Source of the DNA: Pseudomonas sp. FP2309
GTDB lineage: Bacteria > Pseudomonadota > Gammaproteobacteria > Pseudomonadales > Pseudomonadaceae
Direction: 5' to 3'
Assembly: GCF_030687575.1 (NCBI RefSeq)
Contig: NZ_CP117439.1
Span: 2,905,501-2,969,500 of the forward strand
DNA: 64,000 nt
Shown piece after piece: positions 37,201-45,672 of this stretch. Within the stretch, counting starts at the first letter, position 1, and each line of letters begins with the position of its first letter. The translations under genes and the position numbers were made by a program. Below the pieces are notes generated by a model, which saw nothing but the letters and a program-made list of their open reading frames with translations, was not told the origin of the DNA and did not search any database.

Positions 37201-38390
37201 GTGTCGACCTCCGCTTTGAGCGCGCGAACGAGCGGGTCGAGCTCACGTTTGGGTAGTTTGATATCGCGCTTGAGCACGCTGATAAAGTCATCGGCGCTGC
37301 CGAGTTTCTTCGCGGTGCGCGCGGCGTGCAGCAGAGCCTCATCCCGCAAGTCGCGGTCCACCAGACTCAGGTCAAGCATGATGAAGTGCAGGTATTCATG
37401 GATGCTGGTGTCGATGCGCTCGGCATTCAACGTCGTCAGGTCGAGCGGCGTTTCGTTGGCTTTCCAGTCCGGGAAAAATCCACGTACCTGATTGAGCACA
37501 ACCTCGGATTGCAACACCGGTGAGCCGATGAAATGGGCTATAAAGCCGCGGGTGAGGGTGGTCAATTCGACCTGGTCGGTCACATCCAGGCGATTGAGCG
37601 ACAAGGGCCCGCGCAACCGGCGATCCAGCCAGTTATCCGTCTGCGGGAGTTGCTGCCACCAGTTGTCCACCGCTTGGGAGCGCAAAAACGTCTCCGGATG
37701 GGAAACGCCCTGAGACAGCTGCGCGTCCTTGCCATCCAGCTCGCGGGCCTGCTTCAAGTAACTGGCCGCATCGACGCTGACAATGCCGGTGTGAATCTTG
37801 ACCAGCGAGGTAATCGACGCCTCCGACCCATTGGCCACCAGTGCCGCGCCGCGGTCGGCATAGATTTCAGTGTGCAGGCTATAGAGACGTGCAGTCTGTT
37901 CCAGGCTGGGCGGCGTATTCATGTCGGCCATGGCGTGATTGAGAATCCGCTCGGCGGTGAGAAAGTCGCCACCGTGCTCCGACCATAACCGGTAATGAGC
38001 CAGCTCATGCCCGAGCAATGCGAGCAATTCCTGGGCGTCCAGACGCTCAAGAATCGGCCCGTAAAACACCACATGCACTTCGCCGGCCAGGTAATAAAGG
38101 CTCGCGTTCATCGCGCCGTCGCCGGCCTGGTAAAGGGTGGCGGGTGCCTTGATCTGCAGACGCTGCAATGCGGTTTCACAGGCCTGATAGGCCTGCGGAT
38201 GGGTCTCGGGGCTCAAGCGATAGGTGTCACGCAGCAATTGCGCACGTACATCCTGGGCGTGTTCCTGTTGAACGCCCAAGGACGAGGCCCATTCCCACAC
38301 GACTGGTTCATGGGCTTTCAGGTAGTCGACCACATGCTGGTGGTAAGGCAATGGCGTCAGGCTGCTGATATCCAGCGCAGGGGTACTCAT
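37188..38390 (-). CDS. M48-type zinc metalloprotease
   Basis: The 400-residue soluble protein has the gluzincin motif GHELAHY (HExxH at about 128-132) and the third-ligand glutamate in HTEIYADRGA (about E175). This matches the M48/Ste24-HtpX catalytic core, but there are no transmembrane helices, so it is probably cytoplasmic. A downstream region with SHPETFLRSQAV resembles the SHP motif of M48 proteases. ATG at 38390 is chosen because it opens the conserved part; AAGGACG lies upstream, and a start 13 codons earlier is less likely. It overlaps the start of the giant helicase gene, so the two are made together and probably act in one system. Confidence 0.78.
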   Translation of the reverse strand: MSTPALDISSLTPLPYHQHVVDYLKAHEPVVWEWASSLGVQQEHAQDVRAQLLRDTYRLSPETHPQAYQACETALQRLQIKAPATLYQAGDGAMNASLYYLAGEVHVVFYGPILERLDAQELLALLGHELAHYRLWSEHGGDFLTAERILNHAMADMNTPPSLEQTARLYSLHTEIYADRGAALVANGSEASITSLVKIHTGIVSVDAASYLKQARELDGKDAQLSQGVSHPETFLRSQAVDNWWQQLPQTDNWLDRRLRGPLSLNRLDVTDQVELTTLTRGFIAHFIGSPVLQSEVVLNQVRGFFPDWKANETPLDLTTLNAERIDTSIHEYLHFIMLDLSLVDRDLRDEALLHAARTAKKLGSADDFISVLKRDIKLPKRELDPLVRALKAEVDTWTQ

Positions 38391-38692
38391 CGTGTTCAAA
38401 CGTCCTTGAGAGGATACGGCTCCATACACTGCGTGGGCAGCAGAGACTGGGCTGGCATCCCGGTATCAGTGATCGGCAATAAACGCGGAGCATACCTAGG
38501 GGGTGGGGAAAATACTTGTGAAAGTACATGTTTCCGCTCAGTGAAAAACCGATCAGCCTCGCAAAGCCACGGGGCACGGGGCAGGGCGACAGGGATACCC
38601 AAGAGCGATAGCACTAGGCTATTATTCAGTTTTCGCATTATCAGGAAAGGAATCGCATCAACGCGGCAGCACAGTTTCGCAAGGAAGATATA
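38391..38692. other. Divergent intergenic region between protease and kinase genes
   Basis: About 300 bases separate the two divergent starts. The sequence becomes AT-rich toward the kinase (CTAGGCTATTATTCAG near 38617), where its promoter is expected. In frame with the kinase, the codons from about 38657 read INAAAQFRKEDIL, so part of this gap is probably translated. No operator was recognised. Confidence 0.4.
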
Positions 38693-39775
38693 TTGGCGCA
38701 GTTCCCTGGTATTGAGGCCAGATACACGCTTGAAGGCGACAAGGCAATCGGCGAAGTTAGCGGCTTTGGTGCTGTTTGGCGTGCGCACGATAACTGGATC
38801 GGTTCGACGGTCGCCATTAAATTCAGTGAACATAATCTGTCGGATGAAGTTCGACTCTGCCGTGAAATTGATGGGGAGACCGCTCGGGTATTTGATTTCT
38901 ATAAGGGTGTAAATGGCTGGGAGGCTTACACCATGGAACACCTTGAGGCGCCTTGGTCAACGCTCTCAAGTTTAATTAGTAAGCGTCGATATAAAAAATC
39001 AGACATACAGTTTTATTTTGAGTGTTTCGAAGTGCTCCGCGCGATTTTACATGGCCTGAGCTCTATGCATGGCAAACCCTACCAACGGGGCACTCGTGTA
39101 ATTCATGCGGATATCAAACCAGCTAATCTGTTTCTTTTTAATAAGAAAAAACAGCGACCTCACTCTGTTTTTACGATGCCGGCCTATGTCGACATGATAA
39201 AACTTATAGATTTGGGGGTGAGTACTTATAAAGGCGGCGTGCCGCGTGGGTATACGCCGGCCTATCGACCCCCTCAAATGCAGTCCGTTGGACCAGGCTT
39301 TGATCTTTATGCAGTGGCAATCACATTTGCGGAACTGCTGACGAAACAGTTGCCAGCACATGAAGACTTGCTGAATCCCGCGGCCATTCGCAAAGTAATC
39401 GCCATTCGGTCGTCCGGCTCGTTCTGCATTGATGAACTGGCGGTAGAGATGATAAAGCGCTGCAAGAATGCAGCGACTCAATCCACTCATACGGCCAACA
39501 AGTTGATCGAATATTTAGACTCAAAACTGTTTGATCGCGAACACCTTAGCCTAATGTGCTTGCGAAAACTCGTGAAGTCTGGAATGGCATCGGGCACCAA
39601 GGCCGAGCTGGGCGCTGCAATCTATCCCGAGATAGCCAAGTATTGGGGATGGAAAAACACCTCTCCAAAACGGAGGACGCTGTCTGAGGAGTTTGTTACT
39701 ACGATGGTTGATGAAGGGCTCATCAAAAAAAGTCCCGCGGCCAAGCGGTTTGTTGTAGCAACAGGAGCGACATAG
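38693..39775 (+). CDS. Serine/threonine protein kinase with C-terminal helical/winged domain
   Basis: The 360-residue product retains the catalytic set: glycine loop GEVSGFGAV (20-28), ATP lysine in VAIKF (K43), HADIKPANLF with D140, K142 and N145, and DLG in place of DFG (D173). YRPPQM takes the APE position and DLYAVAITFAELLTKQLP is subdomain IX. Residues after about 290 look like a winged-helix tail. The start is uncertain: TTG at 38693 has AAGGAAG, but the frame is open upstream and a good AAAGGAA precedes an ATC at 38657. It is divergent from the protease-helicase pair, whose helicase carries a degenerate kinase domain, and it is AT-richer than that pair. Confidence 0.85.
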   Translation: MAQFPGIEARYTLEGDKAIGEVSGFGAVWRAHDNWIGSTVAIKFSEHNLSDEVRLCREIDGETARVFDFYKGVNGWEAYTMEHLEAPWSTLSSLISKRRYKKSDIQFYFECFEVLRAILHGLSSMHGKPYQRGTRVIHADIKPANLFLFNKKKQRPHSVFTMPAYVDMIKLIDLGVSTYKGGVPRGYTPAYRPPQMQSVGPGFDLYAVAITFAELLTKQLPAHEDLLNPAAIRKVIAIRSSGSFCIDELAVEMIKRCKNAATQSTHTANKLIEYLDSKLFDREHLSLMCLRKLVKSGMASGTKAELGAAIYPEIAKYWGWKNTSPKRRTLSEEFVTTMVDEGLIKKSPAAKRFVVATGAT

Positions 39776-39929
39776 GCTCACCGACGAACCTGCAGTTTGC
39801 AAACATAACGGGACGCTTACATTAATTTTACCAAGTTGGTGTCCGGGCGCTCACTCGATTGGAGCGGCCACGGATATGCATTAAGGATATTAAGGAATCG
39901 AGATCGATATCCTGAATCGCACAGCGTTC

Positions 39930-40532
39930 TCAGTTAGGACAGGCGCCGGTGCCACGCGCCCACGCTCCAGCAGTGATCGCGATCTCCGCTGCCAATTGAT
40001 CGATAACTCGCTGGTGTGCTATCACGAGGCTGTTCAATTCTATCCCTGCTGTTTCACGGATTAGGCTTGCGCAGGTCAATGTACGGCGCTGCTGCGAGTC
40101 CCCGCGCATTCCCAGGCTCCACACCACATCGACCAAGGCATATTGGCCCGGTAGCGAGTCGAAGCGCCGCACATCGGCTTGCAATGACAGCACCGGGCGT
40201 TGTGCGTCCTTTGGCAATCCGGCTATGTCACGAGTGCCCAGGTGGCGCTCTAGGCGCTCCGTCAGGGCATCGTGGAACTCGTCCGCCAATGGCGCACTCC
40301 AGCGATCGTTTTCCAGAATCACTAGGTTTCCGCGGTTCTGGCGCACAACCAATTGCGGCTGGTCGACCTGAACCGGCATATGCACTCCCAGCATTTCGAA
40401 CTGGAAGGGCGGTTTGGCCAAGCGCGTCGGGGCGCTTGGAGCGGCGTCCTGCAACGTGTAGTAATGGGCGGCCGGCGAGTTGCACGCACTCATGCCCATG
40501 CTCGCGGCTAGCATCAAGGTGCGTTTGATCAT
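39930..40532 (-). CDS. pqiC: PqiC outer-membrane lipoprotein (ABC-type transport auxiliary lipoprotein)
   Basis: The 200-residue lipoprotein has a short signal peptide with lipobox MSAC, followed by the family opening AAHYYTLQDAAPS. PqiC anchors the PqiB tube to the outer membrane in the Pqi envelope lipid-transport system. The gene starts ATGA, overlapping the pqiB stop, as expected for the operon. It is the last gene of pqiA-pqiA-pqiB-pqiC. Confidence 0.85.
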   Translation of the reverse strand: MIKRTLMLAASMGMSACNSPAAHYYTLQDAAPSAPTRLAKPPFQFEMLGVHMPVQVDQPQLVVRQNRGNLVILENDRWSAPLADEFHDALTERLERHLGTRDIAGLPKDAQRPVLSLQADVRRFDSLPGQYALVDVVWSLGMRGDSQQRRTLTCASLIRETAGIELNSLVIAHQRVIDQLAAEIAITAGAWARGTGACPN

Positions 40533-42211
40533 GGTTGAGCTTCCGGTTGGACTTCATGTGAATTACTAACAGGGCTGCGGTAGGCGTCCGGCTCCCCTTG
40601 ATTGGTGCGGCCTCGAATTAGCGCCTCGGGGTTGCGGCTGAGGAAGTCGGTAAGTACGCGCACCGAGCGCGCTGTGCGCTGGACCTCGTTCATTGCTTGG
40701 CTGAGTTGCTGGCGCTCGGGCGAGTCCTCGGCAAACGTCGAGTTGGCCGCAGCGAGCGTTTTCTGGGTCTGTTGTAGCGTACCTCGCACTTGCGGCAGAA
40801 CGTCGGAATTGACTTGGCGCAAGGTTTTTTGCATCTCGCTCAGAGTGCCATTGAGGTTGTTGGCGATTTCGTCCAGCGGCAGCTTGCTGATCTTATCGAC
40901 CACGGCCTGCAGTTGTTCCTGCACCTTGTCCAAGCTGCCGGGAACCGTAGGTATACGCAGCGGCCGGGCCGCTGTGTCGAAGACCACGGGAGCCGCGTTG
41001 GGGATGAAGCTTAGCGATATATACAGCTGGCCGGTGATCAAGTTGGCGCTGCGTGCCTGGGCGCGTAGGCCTTGCTTAACGAAAGCGGACAGTAGCTGAG
41101 CCCAGCGTTCATCTTCCTCTGTGCCCATCTGCTTGAGCAGCTTCTCGTGTGCCTTGCCCAGGCGATCCGGGTAAATCACGGCGCCAACCACGCTTGGAAA
41201 GCTCTTGGTCTTGGCGTCATAGTCCAGGTTGACCGACACCACCCGACCGATATTGACGCCCATGAACTCCACCGGTGCATTTACCGTGAGGCCCCGCAGA
41301 GACTGGTTGAAATTCATGCTGATGTAGCGTGGATCACCGTCAGGCGGCGCTAGCGCGGTTTCTTGGTCGGAGAACAGGTCGAAACGCAAGCGCTCCGTGG
41401 CCGGTGTCGCGTTGGGACTGTATTTGGGTTCTATGAACGCGACGCCGCCAGCCAAGATCGTCGACAGAGATTCGGTGTTGACCTTCAGGCCGCTGGCACC
41501 CACGGTCAAGTCTATGCCGCTTGCGTTCCAGAAGCGCGTGTCCGTGGTGACGAACTTGTCAATGGGTGCATGGACGAAGATCTCCACATCGACCCCCTTG
41601 CCATCCTCGGCTAACTGGTAGGAAATAACTTGGCCCACTTCGATACGCCTGTAGTAGACCGGCGAGCCAATGTCCAGCGAACCTAGATCCTCGGTATGCA
41701 GGGTAAAGCGCTTGCCCTGTTCACCGTAGGTTATCGGCGGCGGTGTTTCTTTACCCACGAACTCTTTCTTGCGCGCTTCGGCGCTGCCGGCGTCGGCACC
41801 GATGAACGCGCCGGAGAGCAGGGTATCCATGCCAGAAATGCCGTTGGCGCCGATCCGCGGGCGTACTACCCAGAACACCGAGTCCTCTGCGGTAAAGCCT
41901 TCTGCGGATTTGTTCAGGTCGACATTGGCGACTACGTGGCTGCGATCATCGCTGAGCGCAATGGCAGTCACCTGGCCGATCACCACGTTCTTGTATCGGA
42001 CTTGGGTCTTGTTGGCCTCAATGCCCATGGCGGTCTGGAAGCTGATCTCGATCTGCGGGCCGGCATTGAGAACATCGCTGATAAGCATCGAGGCGCCGAC
42101 TAGGCTGGCGATGATCGGCACGATCCACACCAGCGAGACATTGAAACGACGCGTCTTGACGACCGGCGCAGCGGCAGGAGACTCAGGGGTGGAGCGTGGA
42201 CTATCAGACAT
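40529..42211 (-). CDS. pqiB: PqiB, MCE-domain lipid transport tunnel protein
   Basis: The 560-residue protein has one N-terminal membrane helix (SLVWIVPIIASLVGASMLI). Three MCE/MlaD repeats follow, beginning at about 45 (ISFQTAMGIEANKTQVRYKN), 160 (GSPVYYRRIEVGQVISYQLA) and 280 (APVEFMGVNIGRVVSVNLDY). A long C-terminal coiled coil forms the needle. This is the E. coli PqiB architecture. It spans the periplasm and moves phospholipid between membranes. ATG at 42211 is likely; an ATG two codons upstream also exists. It overlaps both neighbours by 4-8 bases. Confidence 0.9.
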   Translation of the reverse strand: MSDSPRSTPESPAAAPVVKTRRFNVSLVWIVPIIASLVGASMLISDVLNAGPQIEISFQTAMGIEANKTQVRYKNVVIGQVTAIALSDDRSHVVANVDLNKSAEGFTAEDSVFWVVRPRIGANGISGMDTLLSGAFIGADAGSAEARKKEFVGKETPPPITYGEQGKRFTLHTEDLGSLDIGSPVYYRRIEVGQVISYQLAEDGKGVDVEIFVHAPIDKFVTTDTRFWNASGIDLTVGASGLKVNTESLSTILAGGVAFIEPKYSPNATPATERLRFDLFSDQETALAPPDGDPRYISMNFNQSLRGLTVNAPVEFMGVNIGRVVSVNLDYDAKTKSFPSVVGAVIYPDRLGKAHEKLLKQMGTEEDERWAQLLSAFVKQGLRAQARSANLITGQLYISLSFIPNAAPVVFDTAARPLRIPTVPGSLDKVQEQLQAVVDKISKLPLDEIANNLNGTLSEMQKTLRQVNSDVLPQVRGTLQQTQKTLAAANSTFAEDSPERQQLSQAMNEVQRTARSVRVLTDFLSRNPEALIRGRTNQGEPDAYRSPVSNSHEVQPEAQP

Positions 42212-42818
42212 CTTCAACCTCTACATCCCAGATGAGCCGGGGATCGAAACTCATGGCGGCCAGCATGGTGAGCACCACCACCAGACCGAAAAACACGATA
42301 CCCAACAAAGGATCGATGGAACTCAGGGAGCGGAACTGCACCAGTGCGGCCACCAGAGCCACGACCAGTACGTCGAGCATCGACCAATAGCCGATCAACT
42401 CTATTAATCGATACAAGCGCGCGCGCTCGCGCATGGCAAAGCGACTTTTGCGCTGGCAGGTCACCAGCAGCATGCCCAAGCTCATGAACTTCATGCAGGG
42501 CACAACCATGCTAGCGAAGAAGATCAACACAGCTATGTCCCACGAGCCACCATGCCAAAACTCGATGACACCGCTCATGATGGTGTTCTCGCTGACGTTG
42601 CCAAACATATTGGTGCGCATCACTGGCAGCAGGTTGGCAGGGATGTACAGGATTAGCGCGGTGATCAAAAGTGCCCAGGTGCGGGCGATGCTGTCGGGCT
42701 TGCGTGCGTGAACAGTGGAGTGGCAGCGCGGGCACTGGTTTTCGCCTGCCTGACAGATGTGCCCGCAGGTATGACAGAGCACCAAGCCCAATTGCCGCGC
42801 GTACGCCGGAAAGCTCAT
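42204..42818 (-). CDS. pqiA: PqiA-family inner-membrane protein, second half
   Basis: The 204-residue protein has a zinc-ribbon-like start (LCHTCGHICQAGENQCPRCH) and four transmembrane helices, with LITALILYIPANLLPVMRTN as the first. E. coli PqiA is one protein with two such halves; here each half is a separate gene. This one corresponds to the C-terminal half. Its ATG overlaps the upstream pqiA-like stop by four bases and its stop overlaps pqiB. It forms the inner-membrane base of the Pqi complex. Confidence 0.88.
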   Translation of the reverse strand: MSFPAYARQLGLVLCHTCGHICQAGENQCPRCHSTVHARKPDSIARTWALLITALILYIPANLLPVMRTNMFGNVSENTIMSGVIEFWHGGSWDIAVLIFFASMVVPCMKFMSLGMLLVTCQRKSRFAMRERARLYRLIELIGYWSMLDVLVVALVAALVQFRSLSSIDPLLGIVFFGLVVVLTMLAAMSFDPRLIWDVEVEDV

Positions 42819-43492
42819 CGCAGCTTTCCTTCCAGGTCATCCCAGAGCCGGCGAATGCCCTTGCCTGAGATCAGTATCAATAGCACCGTGACCATGCCCA
42901 GCGCCCAAAGCCCGACGCCGGAGTGCACGTCAAGCATGCCCGCCAGCTTGACGATCGCCACCAGGATGCTGAGCAGACAGACTTCGAGCATGCTCCACGG
43001 GCGCAGGTGTTCCAGTGCCCGCATACACCGGCGAAAGCCAGGTGCTGCGCGTCCGGCCGTGGCAAAACCGAGCAGCCAGCACAACAGGCATATCTGCAGC
43101 AGCGGTGCAAGAATGATAGTTAGTCCGGTGACCGCGGCCATTAGAGTGATGCGACCCTGTGCCAAAGCTTCCACCGACGCCAGTAGGGTAGCCTGGTTGG
43201 TCAGGCCCTCCATGCCTATGCTGATGACTGGAAAGGTATTGGCGAGCATGAACAGCACGGCCGCGGTCAGAGCGAGCGCAAACAGCGCCTGGATGCTCAA
43301 GCGATGGCCACGTTCTAACACCGCGCCACAACGCGTGCATTCGGCTTTTTGACCATGGCCCAAGGCTACAGATTCGAACAGCGAATCGCAGTGTTCGCAG
43401 ATGATGCGACGGTAAGACGTGTTCGTTATGCAATCTGCAGGGATGACGTTCTGCATTGAGTGGCACGCACTTTCCGTTAAGTTACTTCTCAT
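42815..43492 (-). CDS. pqiA: PqiA-family inner-membrane protein, first half
   Basis: The 225-residue protein has CxxC pairs (ICEHCDSLF and CTRCGAVL), followed by four transmembrane helices (ALFALALTAAVLFMLANTFP and later). It corresponds to the N-terminal half of classical PqiA. The ATG at 43492 overlaps the stop of the AT-rich unknown gene upstream, which suggests coupling. An ATG at 43456 would give MQNVIPADC as N-terminus and is an alternative. It is the first clear gene of the pqi operon. Confidence 0.85.
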   Translation of the reverse strand: MRSNLTESACHSMQNVIPADCITNTSYRRIICEHCDSLFESVALGHGQKAECTRCGAVLERGHRLSIQALFALALTAAVLFMLANTFPVISIGMEGLTNQATLLASVEALAQGRITLMAAVTGLTIILAPLLQICLLCWLLGFATAGRAAPGFRRCMRALEHLRPWSMLEVCLLSILVAIVKLAGMLDVHSGVGLWALGMVTVLLILISGKGIRRLWDDLEGKLR

Positions 43493-43934
43493 GCTTTAAA
43501 CCATCGGTCGTAGCAAATAACGTGTGTAAATAATAACGCTGCAGTTCGAATAAACGCCTAGCATACGTAGCGTGTTCGTCCCGCATCCACCATAATTCTT
43601 CTTTAGAAGTGGAGTTTTTTGAAAGATGAGCAGCTAAACCAAGTTCATCTAAGACCCGCTCGCCAAATGCTAATTGAGCTATTAACTCGCTAAGATGGCA
43701 GAGAACGTCCTTACTATCATTTGGCAGAGTTTGAAATGGATCTCTCAGAATGGTCTGCGCGTTGACACGTTTCGCAAGCTCGGGATAGTTTGTTGGCCCT
43801 GAAAGGATGGAGAGGTGATCAGACAGGATTAGTCGATTTTGGAAAAAAACCTTATTGACTCTTGCGCATTCAAGGCAGAGCTGAGGTATATGTGTTTGTT
43901 GAGAAATAACCATGGAGTGATGGGTTATCTTCAT
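43482..43934 (-). CDS. Unknown protein upstream of pqi operon
   Basis: A 150-residue product from the ATG at 43934, which follows CAGGTGACG; the frame stays open further upstream. The text is charged and mostly helical, ending ARRLFELQRYYLHTLFATTD, and no family is recognised. Codon use and base composition are clearly AT-richer than in pqiA, so it may be an acquired gene inserted next to the operon. Its end overlaps the longer pqiA start by 11 bases. Confidence 0.5.
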   Translation of the reverse strand: MKITHHSMVISQQTHIPQLCLECARVNKVFFQNRLILSDHLSILSGPTNYPELAKRVNAQTILRDPFQTLPNDSKDVLCHLSELIAQLAFGERVLDELGLAAHLSKNSTSKEELWWMRDEHATYARRLFELQRYYLHTLFATTDGLKHEK

Positions 43935-44368
43935 CGTCACCTGAGTGATCACAGCTAGACGTGATAGATACCATTCTTTTTGAATTATGACTGCCACAGG
44001 ATTATCTCAGTTAAGTTATTGAAACAGCCGCCGGCTTTTTGATTCAAGCAATTACGCAAGCTTCAATTTTGCAAATGGATATCCATGTGTGCAGATGCAG
44101 CAATCCAAAGCAGTCGTCATCTGACCCCAATTTTTCAAATATACGCACGGTCTTCGCCGGCGTTTAAGAGGTTCTCAACACGGAACAATCACTCTAGGCC
44201 GCATTAAAGATACAGATCAGTACCATTATCTGTCAAGGGCTATGGTTGTGGGTTCGGCGATATCGGTCAGCAGGCAGCCTATTGCCTGCTGACCGCTGAC
44301 AGGTAGATGATCTGCACATATGGCATAATTCGTTTTTTACATCTCACAGAGGCTGGAAAGGGGACAAA
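43935..44368. other. AT-rich intergenic region
   Basis: No gene was seen in this 434-base gap. It contains the 13-bp perfect inverted repeat at 44264-44295 and presumably the promoters of the divergent genes on each side. Confidence 0.5.
44264..44295. promoter_or_regulatory. 13-bp perfect inverted repeat upstream of a TetR gene
   Basis: CGGTCAGCAGGCA-gcctat-TGCCTGCTGACCG, with all 13 pairs complementary and a 6-base loop. It lies 73 bases before the TetR start. It may be an autoregulatory operator or a strong hairpin; there is no U-run after it, which argues against a simple terminator. Confidence 0.45.
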
Positions 44369-45046
44369 ATGAGCGGTAAAGATTATGATAATCATTACAG
44401 GTCTATACCTAGGCCCAAGCTTGGAAGGCCCAAGGCTTCAAACGTCGCAGAAATAAATTTGCGGATTCTAGATGCAGCCACTCAACTTTTTTTAAATCAA
44501 GGTTTTAGCAGGACGGCGCAAGATCAGGTGGCTGAGAGCGCACGTGTAAGTAAGACTACTTTATATAATCGATTTCCGACGAAAGAATTATTGTTCGACG
44601 CTGTAGTTCAGAGCTGTCTTGATAAATTTTATGAGCCGGTTACGTCTGGGCAGATTCAAGGAACCGTTGAAAGCAAGCTAGTGAAAGTTGGAGAACTGCT
44701 GGTTGAGTCAAACCTCACCAATTTCGTGATTAGACTTATGCAAATGATACTTGCAGAAACCATGCATTTTCCACGGTTGACTCGTGATGCATATCAGCGG
44801 GGACTCAGCGAGGGGGTCAAGAGCGTTGCGGAAGTCCTAGCATCAGGTGAGCAAGCCATCTCCGAAAATTTGGCAATTGAGATAGGCAGACGATTTGTCG
44901 AAATGGCGTTGCATCCGCTATTTCTGAGCGCGCTCTTCAATAGCGACTTAGACTCCTTGCGCATTAAATCAATTAACGATATCGCGCAAGTGTCCCGGAT
45001 GCTGGCCTGGGACGCCGATCAAATCGAAATTGATATCGCCAAGTGA
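44369..45046 (+). CDS. TetR-family regulator
   Basis: The 225-residue protein has a TetR DNA-binding domain at about 30-76 (ILDAATQLFLNQGFSRTAQD, then QVAESARVSKTTLYNRFPTK). It is preceded by a basic stretch (RPKLGRPKASNVAE) as in many AefR/TetR_C regulators. The C-terminal ligand domain is not assignable. GAAAGGGG lies before the ATG. Composition is AT-richer than the genome average. No partner gene is immediately adjacent; the nearest are a convergent LigW-like gene and the inverted repeat upstream. Confidence 0.85.
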   Translation: MSGKDYDNHYRSIPRPKLGRPKASNVAEINLRILDAATQLFLNQGFSRTAQDQVAESARVSKTTLYNRFPTKELLFDAVVQSCLDKFYEPVTSGQIQGTVESKLVKVGELLVESNLTNFVIRLMQMILAETMHFPRLTRDAYQRGLSEGVKSVAEVLASGEQAISENLAIEIGRRFVEMALHPLFLSALFNSDLDSLRIKSINDIAQVSRMLAWDADQIEIDIAK

Positions 45047-45672
45047 CTGCTGGTTAGAGTTTGCCCCAGGCACATCTCGGAACTGATCTTCCGAGATAGA
45101 GGCCATGCCGTCGGGGCCTGAGCCCTTCGGCATGAAGCGATAATGATACCATACTGTACCTTTTGTAGGTGGCGTCTATGAACTGTCTTATCGTCTGTCT
45201 TTCCTAGGAAAAATCGATTGTCAAGATAAAAAACTCTACAGATAGTGCGATATTCATGATAAAAAAATTTTGCTGGCTTCAGCTTTTTTGAGGGTTCCTC
45301 TCAGTTGAATGGGACAAGCAGGTTCAAAGATTTTCAAGTAATTGTATTTGAGAACAAGGATCCTGATATAGCGCTCATCCCTCATTTGAATTATCAGCAC
45401 TTCACGAAAAGCAGAAAGAGTGGGAGATACGGCTTCTTCCCACTACGAGGCTGATCCGACTGTATAGTTTGTCGGTCACCCTTACATGGCGCGGTGATCG
45501 ACTTACTAGCTTTCGGCTCTCTGTAAACACGGATGATTGGTTTGGGTGAAGGTACAGTCAGCGGGAAAGCGGTGGCGATGATAGAGTGGGTTATTTTCTG
45601 TCATCACCCGCCATCGCGCATCAAACTCCAGATTCCGTTAAGTTGACGATGCCGCCTGGTCCTCCGAGATTC
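45047..45672. other. Intergenic region with hairpins, no gene seen
   Basis: This 626-base region lies between convergent genes. Two hairpins follow the TetR stop: ATCTCGGA-actgatct-TCCGAGAT near 45074 and ATGCCG...CGGCAT near 45106-45135. They are probably terminator-like or relics. The middle part is strongly AT-rich. An open stretch from about 45586 runs antisense into the amidohydrolase gene and is not credible as a gene. Confidence 0.4.
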
